Origin: Thinopyrum elongatum
Lineage: Eukaryota; Streptophyta; Magnoliopsida; Poales; Poaceae
Assembly: GCA_011799875.1 (NCBI GenBank)
Contig: CM022298.1
Location: forward strand, 260,951,757 to 261,015,756
Direction of reading: 5' to 3'
Length of the DNA: 64,000 nt
Shown piece after piece: positions 33,091 through 44,248 of this stretch. The position numbers and the translations under genes were made by a program. Under the pieces are notes generated by a model. It was given only the letters and a program-made list of their open reading frames with translations, ran no database searches and was not told the DNA's origin. Each line of letters starts with the position of its first letter. The stretch's first letter is position 1.

Positions 33091-35511
33091 TCAGCCTTGG
33101 ATACCACTGTAGCTTGCCCGGGGAGGCCCGTCGTCGACAACGTCACCGCCGTCTTCACCATTGGCTCGGTCTGTCGCGGTCGTGGGGTTGACACAGAGGA
33201 ACTTCTGGAACAGGGCCTCCACCTGCTTCCCCACGGCTTCAGCAGCAACATCTTGGAATTCAGGGGCCACGGGTTCAAGCAGCACGCCAAGATCGAAGCT
33301 CGGGTCCTGGAGGTGGAGGTGGCTGAAGATGCGCGTCGCAACCAAGGTGAAAAGCGCGCGAGCTTTCGCTTCCACCAGGGGGCCCACCCCGGTGACGATA
33401 CCCTCGAGCGCCGTGGCAAGCTTGGGGAGCAGCCCGGCAGGGCCCTCCTCCAGACTAGCCAGCGGTCCCTCGTACCCTTCCCCGTAAAGATACTGCAGGG
33501 CTATGCGGGACCTCTACTCAAGGGAGACGAAGGCGTCACGCCCCGCTGTGGCTGCCTTCTCAGCCGTGGTAAGGAGTTTCTCCTTGGCCTCCAGCCGAGC
33601 CTTCTCCTCGGAGACGAACTTAGCGTGGGCCGCCTGGGCCGCCTCCGTCTCCTCAGGCCACCCTGACGGAGGAGTCGGCCTGCACCCCGAGATCAGCCCC
33701 AGACACCCCGTCACCGCACGCCGGTCGGCGCCCTGAATATTGGTCCGGAGCTGCCCCAGCGGTGAAGGCCTCCTCCAAAGCGTTGGGTATGACGGAGGTG
33801 TCATGGTCCGCGAGCGTGAGGACTCGAGGAGGAGGCGGCACCGGTGTCGGGATTGGCGCCACTACAGCAGCAAGGGCGAAAGGGGGCTCCGGAGCCCTCA
33901 AACCCCCAGCAGGCACGCTGGAGGTAGGCGCCTCCGAAGTAGGCTTGGCCACCGAGCCTCGGGAGGCTCGCTCCATCACAGGCGCATGCGGGGCAGCCTC
34001 TTCTGCACGCGTCGGGGTCGCCGCGGCCATGGCGGGTCGTGCGGCCTCGGGGGCTTTGGCCTCTTCCTTCCTCTTCTTCACCACCGGCGTCAGCCTGGCC
34101 ACCAGGAGGAGGGGATCGGTAGCACGGCATCGAGGATGGGAAGCAAAAAGCAAGGTAAAATACTTACTCATTGTCAGCAACATATGCCCTCTTCTTGATC
34201 AGGAGCACAACACCTCCGAGCTTCTTGGGCGCGGGCTTCTCCGCGCTCTCAGGACTGGCCGGACGCATGGCGGCTAGCTCCGGAATGGCGGTGATGAGCG
34301 ACAAGGCGGGGGCGTCGCCCTGGGGTGGCGGCATCGCCTCGCCCTCCTTCGGGGCCTCTCGCTTCGGCCTCCGTAGGGGGGTGCCCCCGGACCTCGTGAC
34401 GACCCTGGTGGGGCGAGGGGACCCCTCAACCAAGTGCTCGTCGGCGTCGTCATCATCGGAGAGATCACAGAGGAGCTTGCTCTGCCGTGGGGGTGAGGTC
34501 TCCCCCACCCCCTCCAAGGTCGCCTCCGAGTCCTCCTCCCCCTTCTCCCCGGAGCTCTCGCCAGAGGACATCGGCACCGGGGAGTTCGGGAGTTGGGGGA
34601 GCTTCGACGGCACGAGCCCCCGCCCCGTTGTCACGACGGTACAGCGGGAGGAAGGCCTCCGAGAGGCCGCCCGGGTCCTTCTCGAGCAAGGTGCGCAAGG
34701 CCTTGCTCAGCTCCTCATCAGTCAAGTCTTCCGGGCGCAACCGAAGGTCGTCTTCTGCGCCCTTGAGACTCCACAAGGGGCGCGAGTGCGCCTGGAGCGG
34801 GGCCAAGCGCTGCGTCAGGAACTCCTTGACGAGCATGGCCCCTATCAGCTTCACCGCCTCCAGATCCGCCGTCATCTTCTCCAGCAACGGCTCCGTCCGA
34901 GGGTCAGTGAGCTTCTTGTGAGCCCACCGATCCAGCTTCATCGACAACGCGGTCGGCAGCTCCAGCCGAGCGTGAGAACGCTTGGCGTCCATGAAGATCC
35001 ACTTGTGCCGGAAGTCATCCACCTTCTTCCCGGCCCTAGAGATCGTGTTGCTACCATGGGATGCAACGAAGCAGATGCACCCGGAGCACTGGTCCGTGCT
35101 ACGCATCCGGAGGTAGAAGAAGTGCTGGAGCAGCGCAACGGAGGGCGCCACCCCCGTGAACGCCTCACAGTAGAAGGCGAAGATCGACAGGAGGAGGATG
35201 GAGTTGGGATGAAGATGAAGGGCGCAGATCTGGTAATGTTTGAGGAGGGCAAAGAAGAAATTGGAGAAGGGGGGGACGAGCCCAGCAAAGACGCTGTGCA
35301 GGAAGAAGGAGTAGAAGTTTTCCCCCAAGGTTTCCTGCTTGGCGGAGCCGACCCAGTGCGCTGTCTCCCTCCCCTCATTGTTGTTGCTCACCGTCAGCGG
35401 GAGCACGGCGGCGAGGTGCTTCTCCTCGGTTATGGTGGACACACTAAGGGCCGTCTCGAGCGAGGCCAGACTCGCGGGAGAAGCGGTGGTCTTCACCTTC
35501 TTAGTCGCCAT
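33091..35511 (-). pseudogene. Antisense gene of element C, gypsy-type 'transposase' family (PF04195-like)
   Basis: The minus-strand frame from MATKKVKTTASPASLASLE (35511) stays open for 348 codons to 34465. Its core matches what I know of the 'putative gypsy type transposon' domain: LVPPFSNFFFALLKHYQICA, LHLHPNSILLLSIFAFYCEA and APSVALLQHFFYLR. An overlapping frame continues to KRAYVADNE, where GA|GTAAGTATTTT is a strong splice donor at about 34165. A candidate acceptor (TGGTGGCCAG) precedes LTPVVKKRKEEAKAPEA. Later parts reach VGKQVEALFQKFLCV near 33190. Such antisense genes are known in Tat elements; their role is not established. It is broken by at least two frameshifts. Confidence 0.7.
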
Positions 35512-35784
35512 CGGTGGCAAGTTTAGGGAAAGGTCGGCAGATCTGGAGGCGCTCTGAGCAGGGAGAGAAGGAGATCTGAAGCAAGGCGAAGGGAAGGTAA
35601 TGAAGGCTCAGCAGCAGGCGCCAGCCTTTTTGTCAACCCAGGACGGTTGTCGGGGCAGCAAGGGGAAGCAGAGACGCCCATGTTCCATCAAGCGCCACGC
35701 GTCGACCGGGTCCGCAGGCGGTTAGGACCCGCGGCGCTTTACCCTTGCCCTTTGGCTTCGCCTCGAAGCCAAGTCTGAGCACGC

Positions 35785-35812
35785 CTTGGGCCCGGGGGCT
35801 ACTGTCGGCGTT
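35785..35812 (+). promoter_or_regulatory. Polypurine-like tract of element C
   Basis: cttgggcccgggggctac directly precedes the 3' LTR. It is the same GGGGGCT type as in element B. Confidence 0.55.
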
Positions 35813-36658
35813 CTAGGAACCGGGGTACCCAGACTTGCCTACCTGCGGCCCACAGCATGGCTTCATCAGCGGCCTGGTACGGCCCTTCTCCAGCATCAAC
35901 AATACAAGACCCTCGCGAGGCGGACGACACCAAGACCTTCGGAGGGAACGGCTTCCCCAGGCCGGCTCCTGAGGAGCGGAGATTTGCATGCAAGCCCCAC
36001 CTCGTGAGGTTCAGATGACGCAAGCCATGACGACCAAGGCCAGGCGGGCGCCAGCAGGCGTAGTACAACAGGTTTCCTCTTCGATGCTAAGGAAGCAAGC
36101 GTAGACGCAGAGTCCCAAAGAATCAGCCAAAGGTTTCCATTCCCGTGCTACAAGACCAGGACGGCAGGATGGAGGTCATCGCCGAGCCCACCACGACATC
36201 ATGACCAGAAGCTTTGTAGGCGAAGACCACCTTTCACCAGGATAAGATGTACTACTTGTCTCCCTTCAAACTTGGCCATTGTGGGATCCCTTTCCGCCTT
36301 CATCTTGGGGGAAAAGGACCGAGGCCACTATAAATATAGCTAGGCCACCACCATAGGGAGAGAGGACCCAGATCATCATCACCAGCTCACACCAGCACAA
36401 GAACACTCCTCCTAAGGTTGTTCTCCCTCTATACTAGTTCATCCTCAGCCCACCTCGAGGCCAATCCACCACAAAGCAGGAGTAGGGTTTTACACTGTAA
36501 GGTGGCCCGAACCTGGGTAAACTGCTGAGTCCCTTTCCTTTCCTGTTCATCGAGCTAGGCGGTGAGATCGATGAGTCGGTAGGCTGGGGAGATCAAGTTC
36601 TACGCACGCACCCCAGAGTTCGAACCTTTCTTGGGTCTGCGGAGCCCTGAATCCGGCA
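35813..36658 (+). repeat. Element C 3' LTR
   Basis: 846 bp, starts TGTCGGCGTTCTAGG and ends ATCCGGCA. It shows visible substitutions against the 5' LTR, such as a CA/TG pair near 35858. TATA at 36329-36338. Confidence 0.9.
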
Positions 36659-37817
36659 GGCCTGGCCGCTACTATCTAGAGGAAGTGTGAGTGCCAGAGG
36701 AGGAGGGTGGTGAGGCTGAATGAGCTCGGGAGGGGGGGTCTATTTATAGCCGTGGCGATGGAGGGGATCGAGAGCGCCAGCGAGCTCTCTGGAAGCGGTG
36801 CACGGCGACGAGAGGGGTCAGAGAGAGGGGAAGAAGTGGCCAGGGGTCATGCGGCCACTATGGGTGCTCGCAGCCGAACACAGGGCATGCGGGAAGGTGA
36901 CGACAGGGAGCACGGGCTCACTGTGTGCTCGGGCACGACGTGCTCGTGATCGCTACAGTGAGCTCCGGTGTCGGCGAGCAGCAGGGAGGGGTCAAGGGTG
37001 ATGAGACGAGGCAGCAGGCGCTAGGCGGCGAGATGGTTTCGCCTCGGGCGCGCGCACGGGCGAAACAAAGGCCCTGGCGCCACCCAGAGCGCGCCAAACG
37101 CATGCGAGCGCCTCTGGACGAACGCGGTCACTACATGAACTCTGGATATGCGGTGCGCCGAGGAGTAAAATCATGTCTGGGAGGTCGTCCCTGTAGTGTT
37201 AGGTCTAGGAGAGGTGATGGCTCACTGCCAGGCCGACCAGATTGAACAAGAGAGCCTCAGCAAGTTTCTGGATAGAAACTTGTGAGCTAAGTAGAGAGGA
37301 TTCTAGAGAGAGTTAGGAGCTAATCTTTGGGGTTTAGGCTTATCTTAGGAGGGTAATGAAGCTCAAGAAAAATCAGCTCCAGAAGATCAAGGAAAAATGT
37401 ACTTCATGTACAAGTACACTTTCTGACCAGAAAGGAAAAGATTTTCTGTAGCAAAAATATTCCAAATAACCATGCAATATTTTTGCACAGGGAGTTGGGC
37501 CAAGGTCCAAAGAATATTCAGGAATTTTCCCAGATTTTTGTGGTCAAGAAAAATGAGGGTTGCTTTGAAGTAGAAGTGAATGAAGGACTTAATCAGGGGG
37601 AACATGAATATTTTTCATTTAAGAAAAATATTCCCAAGGTCATATTTGGATGTATCAGAGTGCAAGAGATGGGTTTGAAGGTGAGATAAGTCACTTGGGT
37701 GAAAATCAAAGAAATCCCCAAGTGATTAAGTCCAAATGAGCTGATTCAAACTCAAATCAAATTCAAAAATGCAACAAAATCCAGAAAAAGAAAAAGGGCA
37801 AAAACCAGGGTGTCACA
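36659..37817 (-). repeat. Element A 3' LTR, inner piece
   Basis: It begins with the ggcct target copy and is collinear with 47360-48515. The minus-strand TATA box CTATAAATA is at 36741-36749, next to a run of G. The piece ends gggtgtcaca at 37817. Frames near 36700-37250 lie within LTR sequence shared by both copies and show no known domain. Confidence 0.88.
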
Positions 37818-39262
37818 AACCTCCCCCCCTTAGGATGAATCTCATCCTCAAGATTCGATTGCTCAGGAAACAATTCAGGATATGCTGTCCTCAAAAAGTC
37901 TTCCCTTTCCCAGGTAGCTTCACTCTCGGTATGGTGTTCCCACTGCACCTTGTAAAACTTAACTGACTTGCTGCGGGTGACTCTTTCCATCTCATCCAAT
38001 ATTCGGAAAGGTTTCTCTTCATAGGTTAGATCCTTAGCAAGCTCTATTTCTGCCATATCAGTCCGTTTCTGAGGTGGTGAGATACACCTTCGCAACTGCG
38101 ATACGTGGAAGACGTCATGTATTTCTGACAATTCGGAAGGAAGTTCCAATTGATATGCCACTGTGCCCACTTTGGTCATAACGGGAAATGGGCCAATATA
38201 TCTTGATGCAAGCTTTCCCTGAGTCTGAAATCTCTTGACTCCTTTCATGGGTGTGAATCAGAGGTAGACATATTCACCAGGTTCAAAACTGATTTGTCGG
38301 TGCTTGGAATCATAATAACTCTTTTGTCGGGACTTGGCCAATTGCAGTCTGTCTTGGATTTCCCTAACTTGCTTCCCGGCTTCCATCATCAAATCAGTCC
38401 CAAAAATACGACTGTCTCTGGTCTGAGACCAGTTTAATGGGGTACGACACTTGCATCCATATAAAGCTTCATATGGTGACATCTTGAGGCTGGTTTGATA
38501 GCTGTTGTTGTAGGAAAACTCGGCGTAGGGTAAACTGTCTTCCCATTTGGGTCCTTGAGCAAGAGCACATGCCCTAATCATGTCTTCGAGTATTTGATTT
38601 ACTCGCTCCTTCTGGCCGTCTGTCTGAGGATGATAAGCTGTGCTATACTTCAATGATGTCCCCAAAGCTTGGTGAAGTCGTGACCGGAATGCCGAGGTAA
38701 AAAGGTATCCTCGGTCTGATGTGATAGTTCTTGGCATGCCATGCAGACTAACAATTCTGGACACATAGAGTTGAGCCAGTTGATCCGCACGGCATGTGGT
38801 TCGGATAGGAATGAAATGGGCCACCTTGGTCAACATGTCCACCATGATCCATATAGCATTGTTTCCACGAGGAGTGTTGGGAAGACCGGTGATGAAGTCC
38901 ATGCAGACGTCGTCCCATTTCCATTGTGGAATAGGCAATGGTTGAAGTAGCCTGCCGGGTTTTTGGTGTTCCGCATTTACCTTATTACATATATCGCAGC
39001 AGGCGACAAAATATGCAATATCCTTCTTCATCCCATCCCGCCAAAATATTTGCCTGAGGTCTTCGTACATTTTGGTACCTCCTGGATGGATCGAGTATGA
39101 GGACTCGTGCACCTCTGTTAATATCTTGTTCCTCAGATCTTCTACTTCGGGTACACATATTCGTCTTCGAAACCGTAGAGTGCCTTGCTCATCCATCAGG
39201 AAGTCTTGAGTCTTGTCGTCTTTCATCCGTGTCACCTGGTGTTGCAAGAACGGATCTTCTGA
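37763..39262 (-). pseudogene. Element A integrase with C-terminal chromodomain
   Basis: The HHCC zinc region is visible (HESSYSIHPGGTKMYEDL, CCDICNKVNAEH). The core has MDFITGLPNTPRG with the first Asp, ITSDRGYLFTSAF with the second, and DGQKERVNQILEDMIRAC with Glu. Next comes the GPY/F-type segment (RYIGPFPVMTKVG) and then a chromodomain: RILDEMERVTRSKSVKFYKV and WEHHTESEATWEREDFL. Chromodomains steer chromovirus integration to particular chromatin. A TGA at 38258-38260 (former CGA) and a TAG at 39263-39265 (former CAG) break it. The frame runs through the polypurine tract into the LTR, an overlap seen in other Del/Tekay elements. Confidence 0.87.
37818..37831 (-). promoter_or_regulatory. 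Element A polypurine tract
   Basis: The minus strand reads AAGGGGGGGAGGTT directly before the 3' LTR (which starts TGTGACACCC on that strand). Confidence 0.85.
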
Positions 39263-41254
39263 CTAAGCTTTGCTTATTTCTTCCTCAAGACTGGGAGTGA
39301 CTACCAACATATTGGTGCAGTCAGCCTCAATAATGATCAGATTGAGCCGGGCCATTTCTTCTTGTAGCTCGGGAGGCAAAGATGTTATTAATGCATTTAC
39401 TGTGGCTGGCTTGTGACTGAGAGCATCCGCAACCACATTAGCTTTACCCGGGTGATAATTTATTCCGAGGTAATAATCCTTGACCAGCTCAAGCCATCTT
39501 CTTTGACGGAGATATAAATCAGGTTGAGTGAATATGTACTTGATACTTTTGTGGTCGGTGAATATTTGGCATCGCTTGCCAACAGGATAATGCCTCCAAA
39601 TTTTTAATGCATGAACAATGGCTGCTAGCTCCAAGTCATGAGTAGGATAATTTCCTTCGTGCGGTCATAGCTGTCGAGATGCATAAGCCACAACCTTGTC
39701 ATCTTGCATGAGCACGCATCCTAGGCCCCTTCGAGATGCGTCGCAGTATATGTCAAAGCTTCGATAAATGTCTGGAAGTGTCAACACGGGTGCTGAAGTT
39801 AAACGAGTCTTCAATTCGTTAAAGCTCTTCTCACAATCTTCCGACCATATGAACTTTTGGTCTTTCTTGAGTAGTTCTGTCATGGGCTTAGCAATCTTGG
39901 AGAAGCCCTCAATGAATCGACGGTAATAACCAGCAAGCCCCAGAAAACTTCTGATTTCTGTCACCGACGTGGGTGCTAGCCATTTTAGCACATCCTTGAT
40001 TTTGCTTGGATCCACAGCTATTCCTTCGGCAGAGAGAATGTGCCCCAAGAATCCGACTTGCTTAAGCCAGAACTCACACTTACTGAATTTTGCATATAAC
40101 TGGTGGTCACGAAGCCTTTGCAATACTGCTCGGAGATGTTGTTTATGCTCTTCTTCTCCTTTGGAGTATATGAGAATATCGTCGATGAAGACCACCATGA
40201 ATTTGTCCAAGAAGTTCATGAACACTTTGTTCATCATATGCATGAAGAAGGCAGGAGCATTTGTCAGCCCGAATGACATAACTGTGTATTCATATAGACC
40301 GTAGCGAGTGGTGAATGCGGTCTTAGGAATATCTTCTTTCCTGATCTTGAGTTGATGATACCCGGTCCTTAAATTAATCTTGGAAAAGATTTGAGCTCCA
40401 TGCAGTTGATTGAACAAATCATCAATTCTGGGGAGCAGGTATTTGTTCTTGATAGTGACATCGTTGAGCTGACAGTAGTCTATACACATCCAAAGACTAC
40501 CATCTTTCTTGTTTACGAATATGGCAGGTGACCCCCAGGGTGAAGATTTGGGGCGGATGTACCCTTTCTTGAGCATCTCATCGAGTTGTTTCTTCAGCTT
40601 AACCAGCTCGAACGAAGGCATCCGGTAATACTTCTTGTATATGGGTGCCGTTCCTGGCACAATATCAATAGCAAACTCGAGCTCCCGATCAGGTGGCATT
40701 CCGGGCAATTCTTCAGGAAATACATCTGGAAACTCATTGACCACCGGTATTAATTCCATATCTGAGGACATTGCTGTAAAAACCATTTCCTTCTTAGGCA
40801 TAGTCCTACGAGCCACAAACTTCACTGCCTGTCCTGCCGGATTTGTTAATGTAACTTCTCTTGTTGCACAATTGATGCAGACCTGATGCTTTGTCAGCCA
40901 ATCCATTCCCAATATGACATCCAACCTTGCGGATTCAATGGCTACCAATGTAGTAGGGAAGACAACTCCAAGAATCTTTATTTCCAAGTCACGACATACC
41001 AAATTTGTTTTGAGCATGGATCCCGGGGATTGCACCATCATGCTTTTCTCAAGAATAGAGCAAGAAAACTTGTTTTGGGCAACAAAACTCCGTGAAATAA
41101 AGGAATGGGAAGACCCATAATCAAATAAAATTGTTGCAGGTATGTTATTAACAGGAAACATACCAATGACCACTTCGGGGTTTTCTTGGGCCTCTTCGGC
41201 AGAGAGATGATGCACTTGGCCTTGGATAAGTTCCTGCTCAGTGTAGGATTCCAT
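39263..41254 (-). pseudogene. Element A protease, reverse transcriptase and RNase H
   Basis: The protease active site reads [19 protein letters not shown], where the usual D-S/T-G has become D-Y-G. RT follows with [57 protein letters not shown] and the catalytic [16 protein letters not shown] box near 40160-40200. The tether [20 protein letters not shown] and RNase H ([18 protein letters not shown]) come next. A TGA at 39665-39667, probably a former CGA, splits RNase H in the middle (…YASRQL, then [18 protein letters not shown]). Apart from this stop the RT frame is open over 530 codons. Confidence 0.87.
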
Positions 41255-42306
41255 GTGGTTGACTTGAGGCTTGAGGGGTGCATTTGTCTTGCCATTCTTG
41301 GGACACTGCTTCGCGTAGTGTCCGGTCTACCCACAAGAGAAACATGCGTTGTTACACTGATAGTCTTCCCGGACAGGGTTGGTCACAATGTTCTTGACTT
41401 GGTTGTTGGTCTTGTTGGTATTCTGCTGCCAGGTTGGTTTGAACTCAAACTGAGGTTGCTGCCAAGTACGAGCCTTCTGCATCGGCTGCCCATCCTTTTT
41501 GGGCTCGAACTTGCGCTTGCGATCATCATAAGCTGGCTTATTGTCATGGACGAGCTTGTGCTCCCTTTCTGCAATAAGGGCCTTGTTCACCAAAGTCTGG
41601 AAGTCGGGGAAATCAAACATGCTGAGTGTGCATAGGAGGTGCTGATTGAGTCCTCCAAGGAATCAATCGATCTTCCTTTCTTCAGTGGCCACATCATAGA
41701 GAGAATAACGAGCCAAGTGATTGAACTTGTGTAGATATTCACTTACTGAGTTGTTTCCTTGAGTGAGAGTGAGAAACTCATGCTACTTGACCTTCATGAT
41801 ACCGGTGGGAATGTGGTACTTGCGGAAATTGTCCTTGAATTTATCCCAAGTAATCTCATCGTCCGCAGGCCACATAGCTTTAGTATTATCCCACCATATA
41901 GCAGCAGCTCCTTCAAGATAGTGTGTACCAAATGGAACCTTGTCAGCTTCTTTGGTGCGGGCAATTTCAAGCTTCTTCTCAATAGTTCGCAACCAATCAT
42001 CGGCTTCCAAAGGTCGACAACTTGACTAAAACTGGGAGGCTTAGTCCTCTGAAAGTCTGACAGCTTGGAGTGATTGCCATACTGATTTCCATTCTGCCCA
42101 ACCATAGCCTGCACACTTCTTAGTAATTCTAGTAAATCTTGGTTTCTTCTTTCATTGAACATTCTCATAATCTGCTCTGTTGTAGGTGGTTGCTGTGGAG
42201 GAGGTGGTGGTGGCTGATATGGTTCGGGGGAATGCCCCGCCTGTCGGGCTAAGCGACGAACGGGAGCATCGTCACCTGCTTGACTGCTGCTACCTCCTCT
42301 TGTCAT
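41255..42306 (-). pseudogene. Element A gag
   Basis: The start MTRGGSSSQAGDDAPVRRLA at 42306 is the likely one, since the upstream extension in the same frame is hydrophobic and unlike Gag. A Pro/Gln-rich stretch follows. A frameshift near 42010 separates SDFQRTKPPSFSQVVDLW from EADDWLRTIEKKLEIARTKE. The gag core continues with YLEGAAAIWWDNTKAMW and GNNSVSEYLHKFNHLARYSL. The zinc knuckle C-x2-C-x4-H-x4-C (NACFSCG, then TGHYAKQCP) contains a TAG at 41327-41329, probably a former CAG. Confidence 0.82.
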
Positions 42307-42545
42307 CCTATTTATGTTTCCCAATACAAAGCATCGAGATGAGCAACATCCATAAATGGGGAAGAAAAGCAAGTGACAAAGCCCGAAAGAAAGCAACGAG
42401 AAACCAAGGCGAACAATAAAGGAAAAAGTTCCAACATAATTATACATAGACTCATACATGAAAGGAAATAACATGACAAGTACTACTACACTCATACATC
42501 TAAGCATCATGGCAACCTCAACTACTCTGCAGATCTAGTGCTCCT

Positions 42546-44248
42546 TGATGTCTACTACACAAATTGTTCTTATAGACTCGTGTTGGGCCTCCAAGCGCAG
42601 AGTTTTGTAGGACAGTAGCAAATTTCCCTCAAGTGGATGACCTAAGGTTTATCAATCCGTGGGAGGCGTAGGATGAAGATGGTCTCTCTCAAACAACCCT
42701 GCAACCAAATAATAAAAAGTCTCTTGTGTCCCCAACACACCAAATACAATGGTAATTTGTATAGGTGCACTAGTTCAGCGAAGAGATGGTGATACAAGCA
42801 TAGTAATGATAGTAGATATTGATTTTTGTAATAGTAACAATAAAAAACAGCAAGGTAGCAAGTAACAAAATTGAGCACAAACGGTATTGCAATGCTTGAA
42901 AATGAGGCCTAGGGTCCGTACTTTCGCTAGTGCAATCTCTCAACAATGCTAATCTAATTGGATCATATAACCATCCCTCAACGTGTGATGAAGAATCACT
43001 CCAAAGTTCCTATCTAGCGGAGAATATAAGAAGAAATTGTTTGTAGGGTATGAAACCACCTCAAAGCTATTCTTTTCGATCAATCTATCCTAGAGTTCGT
43101 ACTAAAAGAACACCAAGCTATTCTTTCCGATCGATCTAACCAAGAAATCGTACTAAAATAACACCACATAATACACATCAACCAACTCTAATGTCACCTA
43201 GATACTCCAATGTCACCGCGAGTATCCGTGAGTTGATTATACGATATGCATCAAACAATTTCAGATTCATAATACTCAATCCAACACAAAGAACCTCCAA
43301 GAGTGCCCCAAGATTTCTATCGGAGAAAGTAGGACGAAAACATGCATCAACCCCTATGCATAGATTACCCCAATGTCACCTTGGGAATCCGTGAGTTGAG
43401 TGCCAAAACATATATCAAGTGAATCAATATAATACCCCATTGTCACCACAGGTATTCATATGCAAGACATATATCAAGTGCTCTCAAATCCATAAAAATA
43501 TTCAATCTGGTAAGAACGAAATATCAAAGGGAAAACTCAATTCATCACAACAAGATAGAGATGGGAAAACACCATATGATCCAACTATATTAACAAAGCC
43601 CGCGATACATCAAGATCGTGCCATCTCAAGAACACGAGAGAGAGAGAGAGATTAAACACATAGCTACTGGTACATACCCTGAGCCCCGAGGGTGGACTAC
43701 TCCCTCCTCATCATGGTGCCCATAGGGATGATGAAGATGGCCACCGGTGATGATTTCCCCCTCCGACAGGGTGCCGGGACAGGGTCTAGATTTGTTTTTG
43801 GTGGCTACAGAGGCTTGCGGCGGCGGAACTTCTGATCTAGGGTGACCCCGAGGGTTTTCGGAATATTTGGGAATTTATAGGGCGAAAAGGTGGTGTGGGA
43901 GGCCACCGAGGTGGGCACAACCCACCGGGGCGCGCCTGGGCCCCCTTGCGCACCCTGGTGGGTTGTGCTCTCCTCGGAGCTCCCCACTGGTACTTCTATG
44001 GCCCATCGGGTGTCTTCTGGTCCAGAAAAAAATCTGCAAAAAGTTTCGCCGTGTTTGGACTCCGTTTGGTATTGATTTTCTGTGAAGTAAAAAAAAGCAA
44101 AAAACAGCAACTGGCACTAGGCACTATGTCAATAGGTTAGTCCCAAAAAATGATATAAAGTTGCTATAAAATGATTGTAAAACATCGAAGAATGATAATA
44201 TAACAGCATGGAACAAGCAAAAATTATAGATACGTTGGAGACGTATCA
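42546..44248 (-). repeat. Solo LTR G, gypsy-type, minus strand
   Basis: On the minus strand it starts TGATACGTCTCCAACGTATC and ends GTGTAGTAGACATCA. It is 1703 bp with perfect 5-bp flanks ctcct on both sides (42541-42545 and 44249-44253). There is no internal domain or second LTR, so it is the product of LTR-LTR recombination. A TATA-like CTATAAATTC lies at 43871-43880 (minus). It contains a GA microsatellite near 43631-43651 and two similar blocks around 43050-43160. Family resembles Athila-type wheat LTRs; I do not assign a name. Confidence 0.87.

Larger units (their letters stand above)
27452..36658 (+). mobile_element. Tat-lineage gypsy element C, internally deleted
   Basis: LTRs of 873 and 846 bp have identical 5-bp flanks: ggcct at 27447-27451 and at 36659-36663. 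The other LTR of A reads 'cgcctggcctggccgctgc' without insertion. Gag and protease are present but broken, RT is reduced to a remnant, and RNase H and integrase are absent. The 3' half holds tandem repeats and an antisense gene. C depends on other elements for mobility. Confidence 0.88.

Noticed and set aside
34171..35526. 451-residue plus-strand frame over the 3' half of element C
   Set aside because: The minus-strand frame in the same place has the recognisable gypsy-type domain and splice donor; the plus frame is a GC-driven shadow.
36707..37245. Frames in A's LTR (also 47503-47943)
   Set aside because: Present in both LTRs but with differing frames and no domain; treated as LTR sequence.
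42546..44248. Reading this as part of a complete element together with D's LTR
   Set aside because: Both start TGATAC.TCTCC, but the bodies and ends differ (ends TAGACATCA versus GGGTTATCA), and perfect ctcct flanks mark it as a separate insertion.
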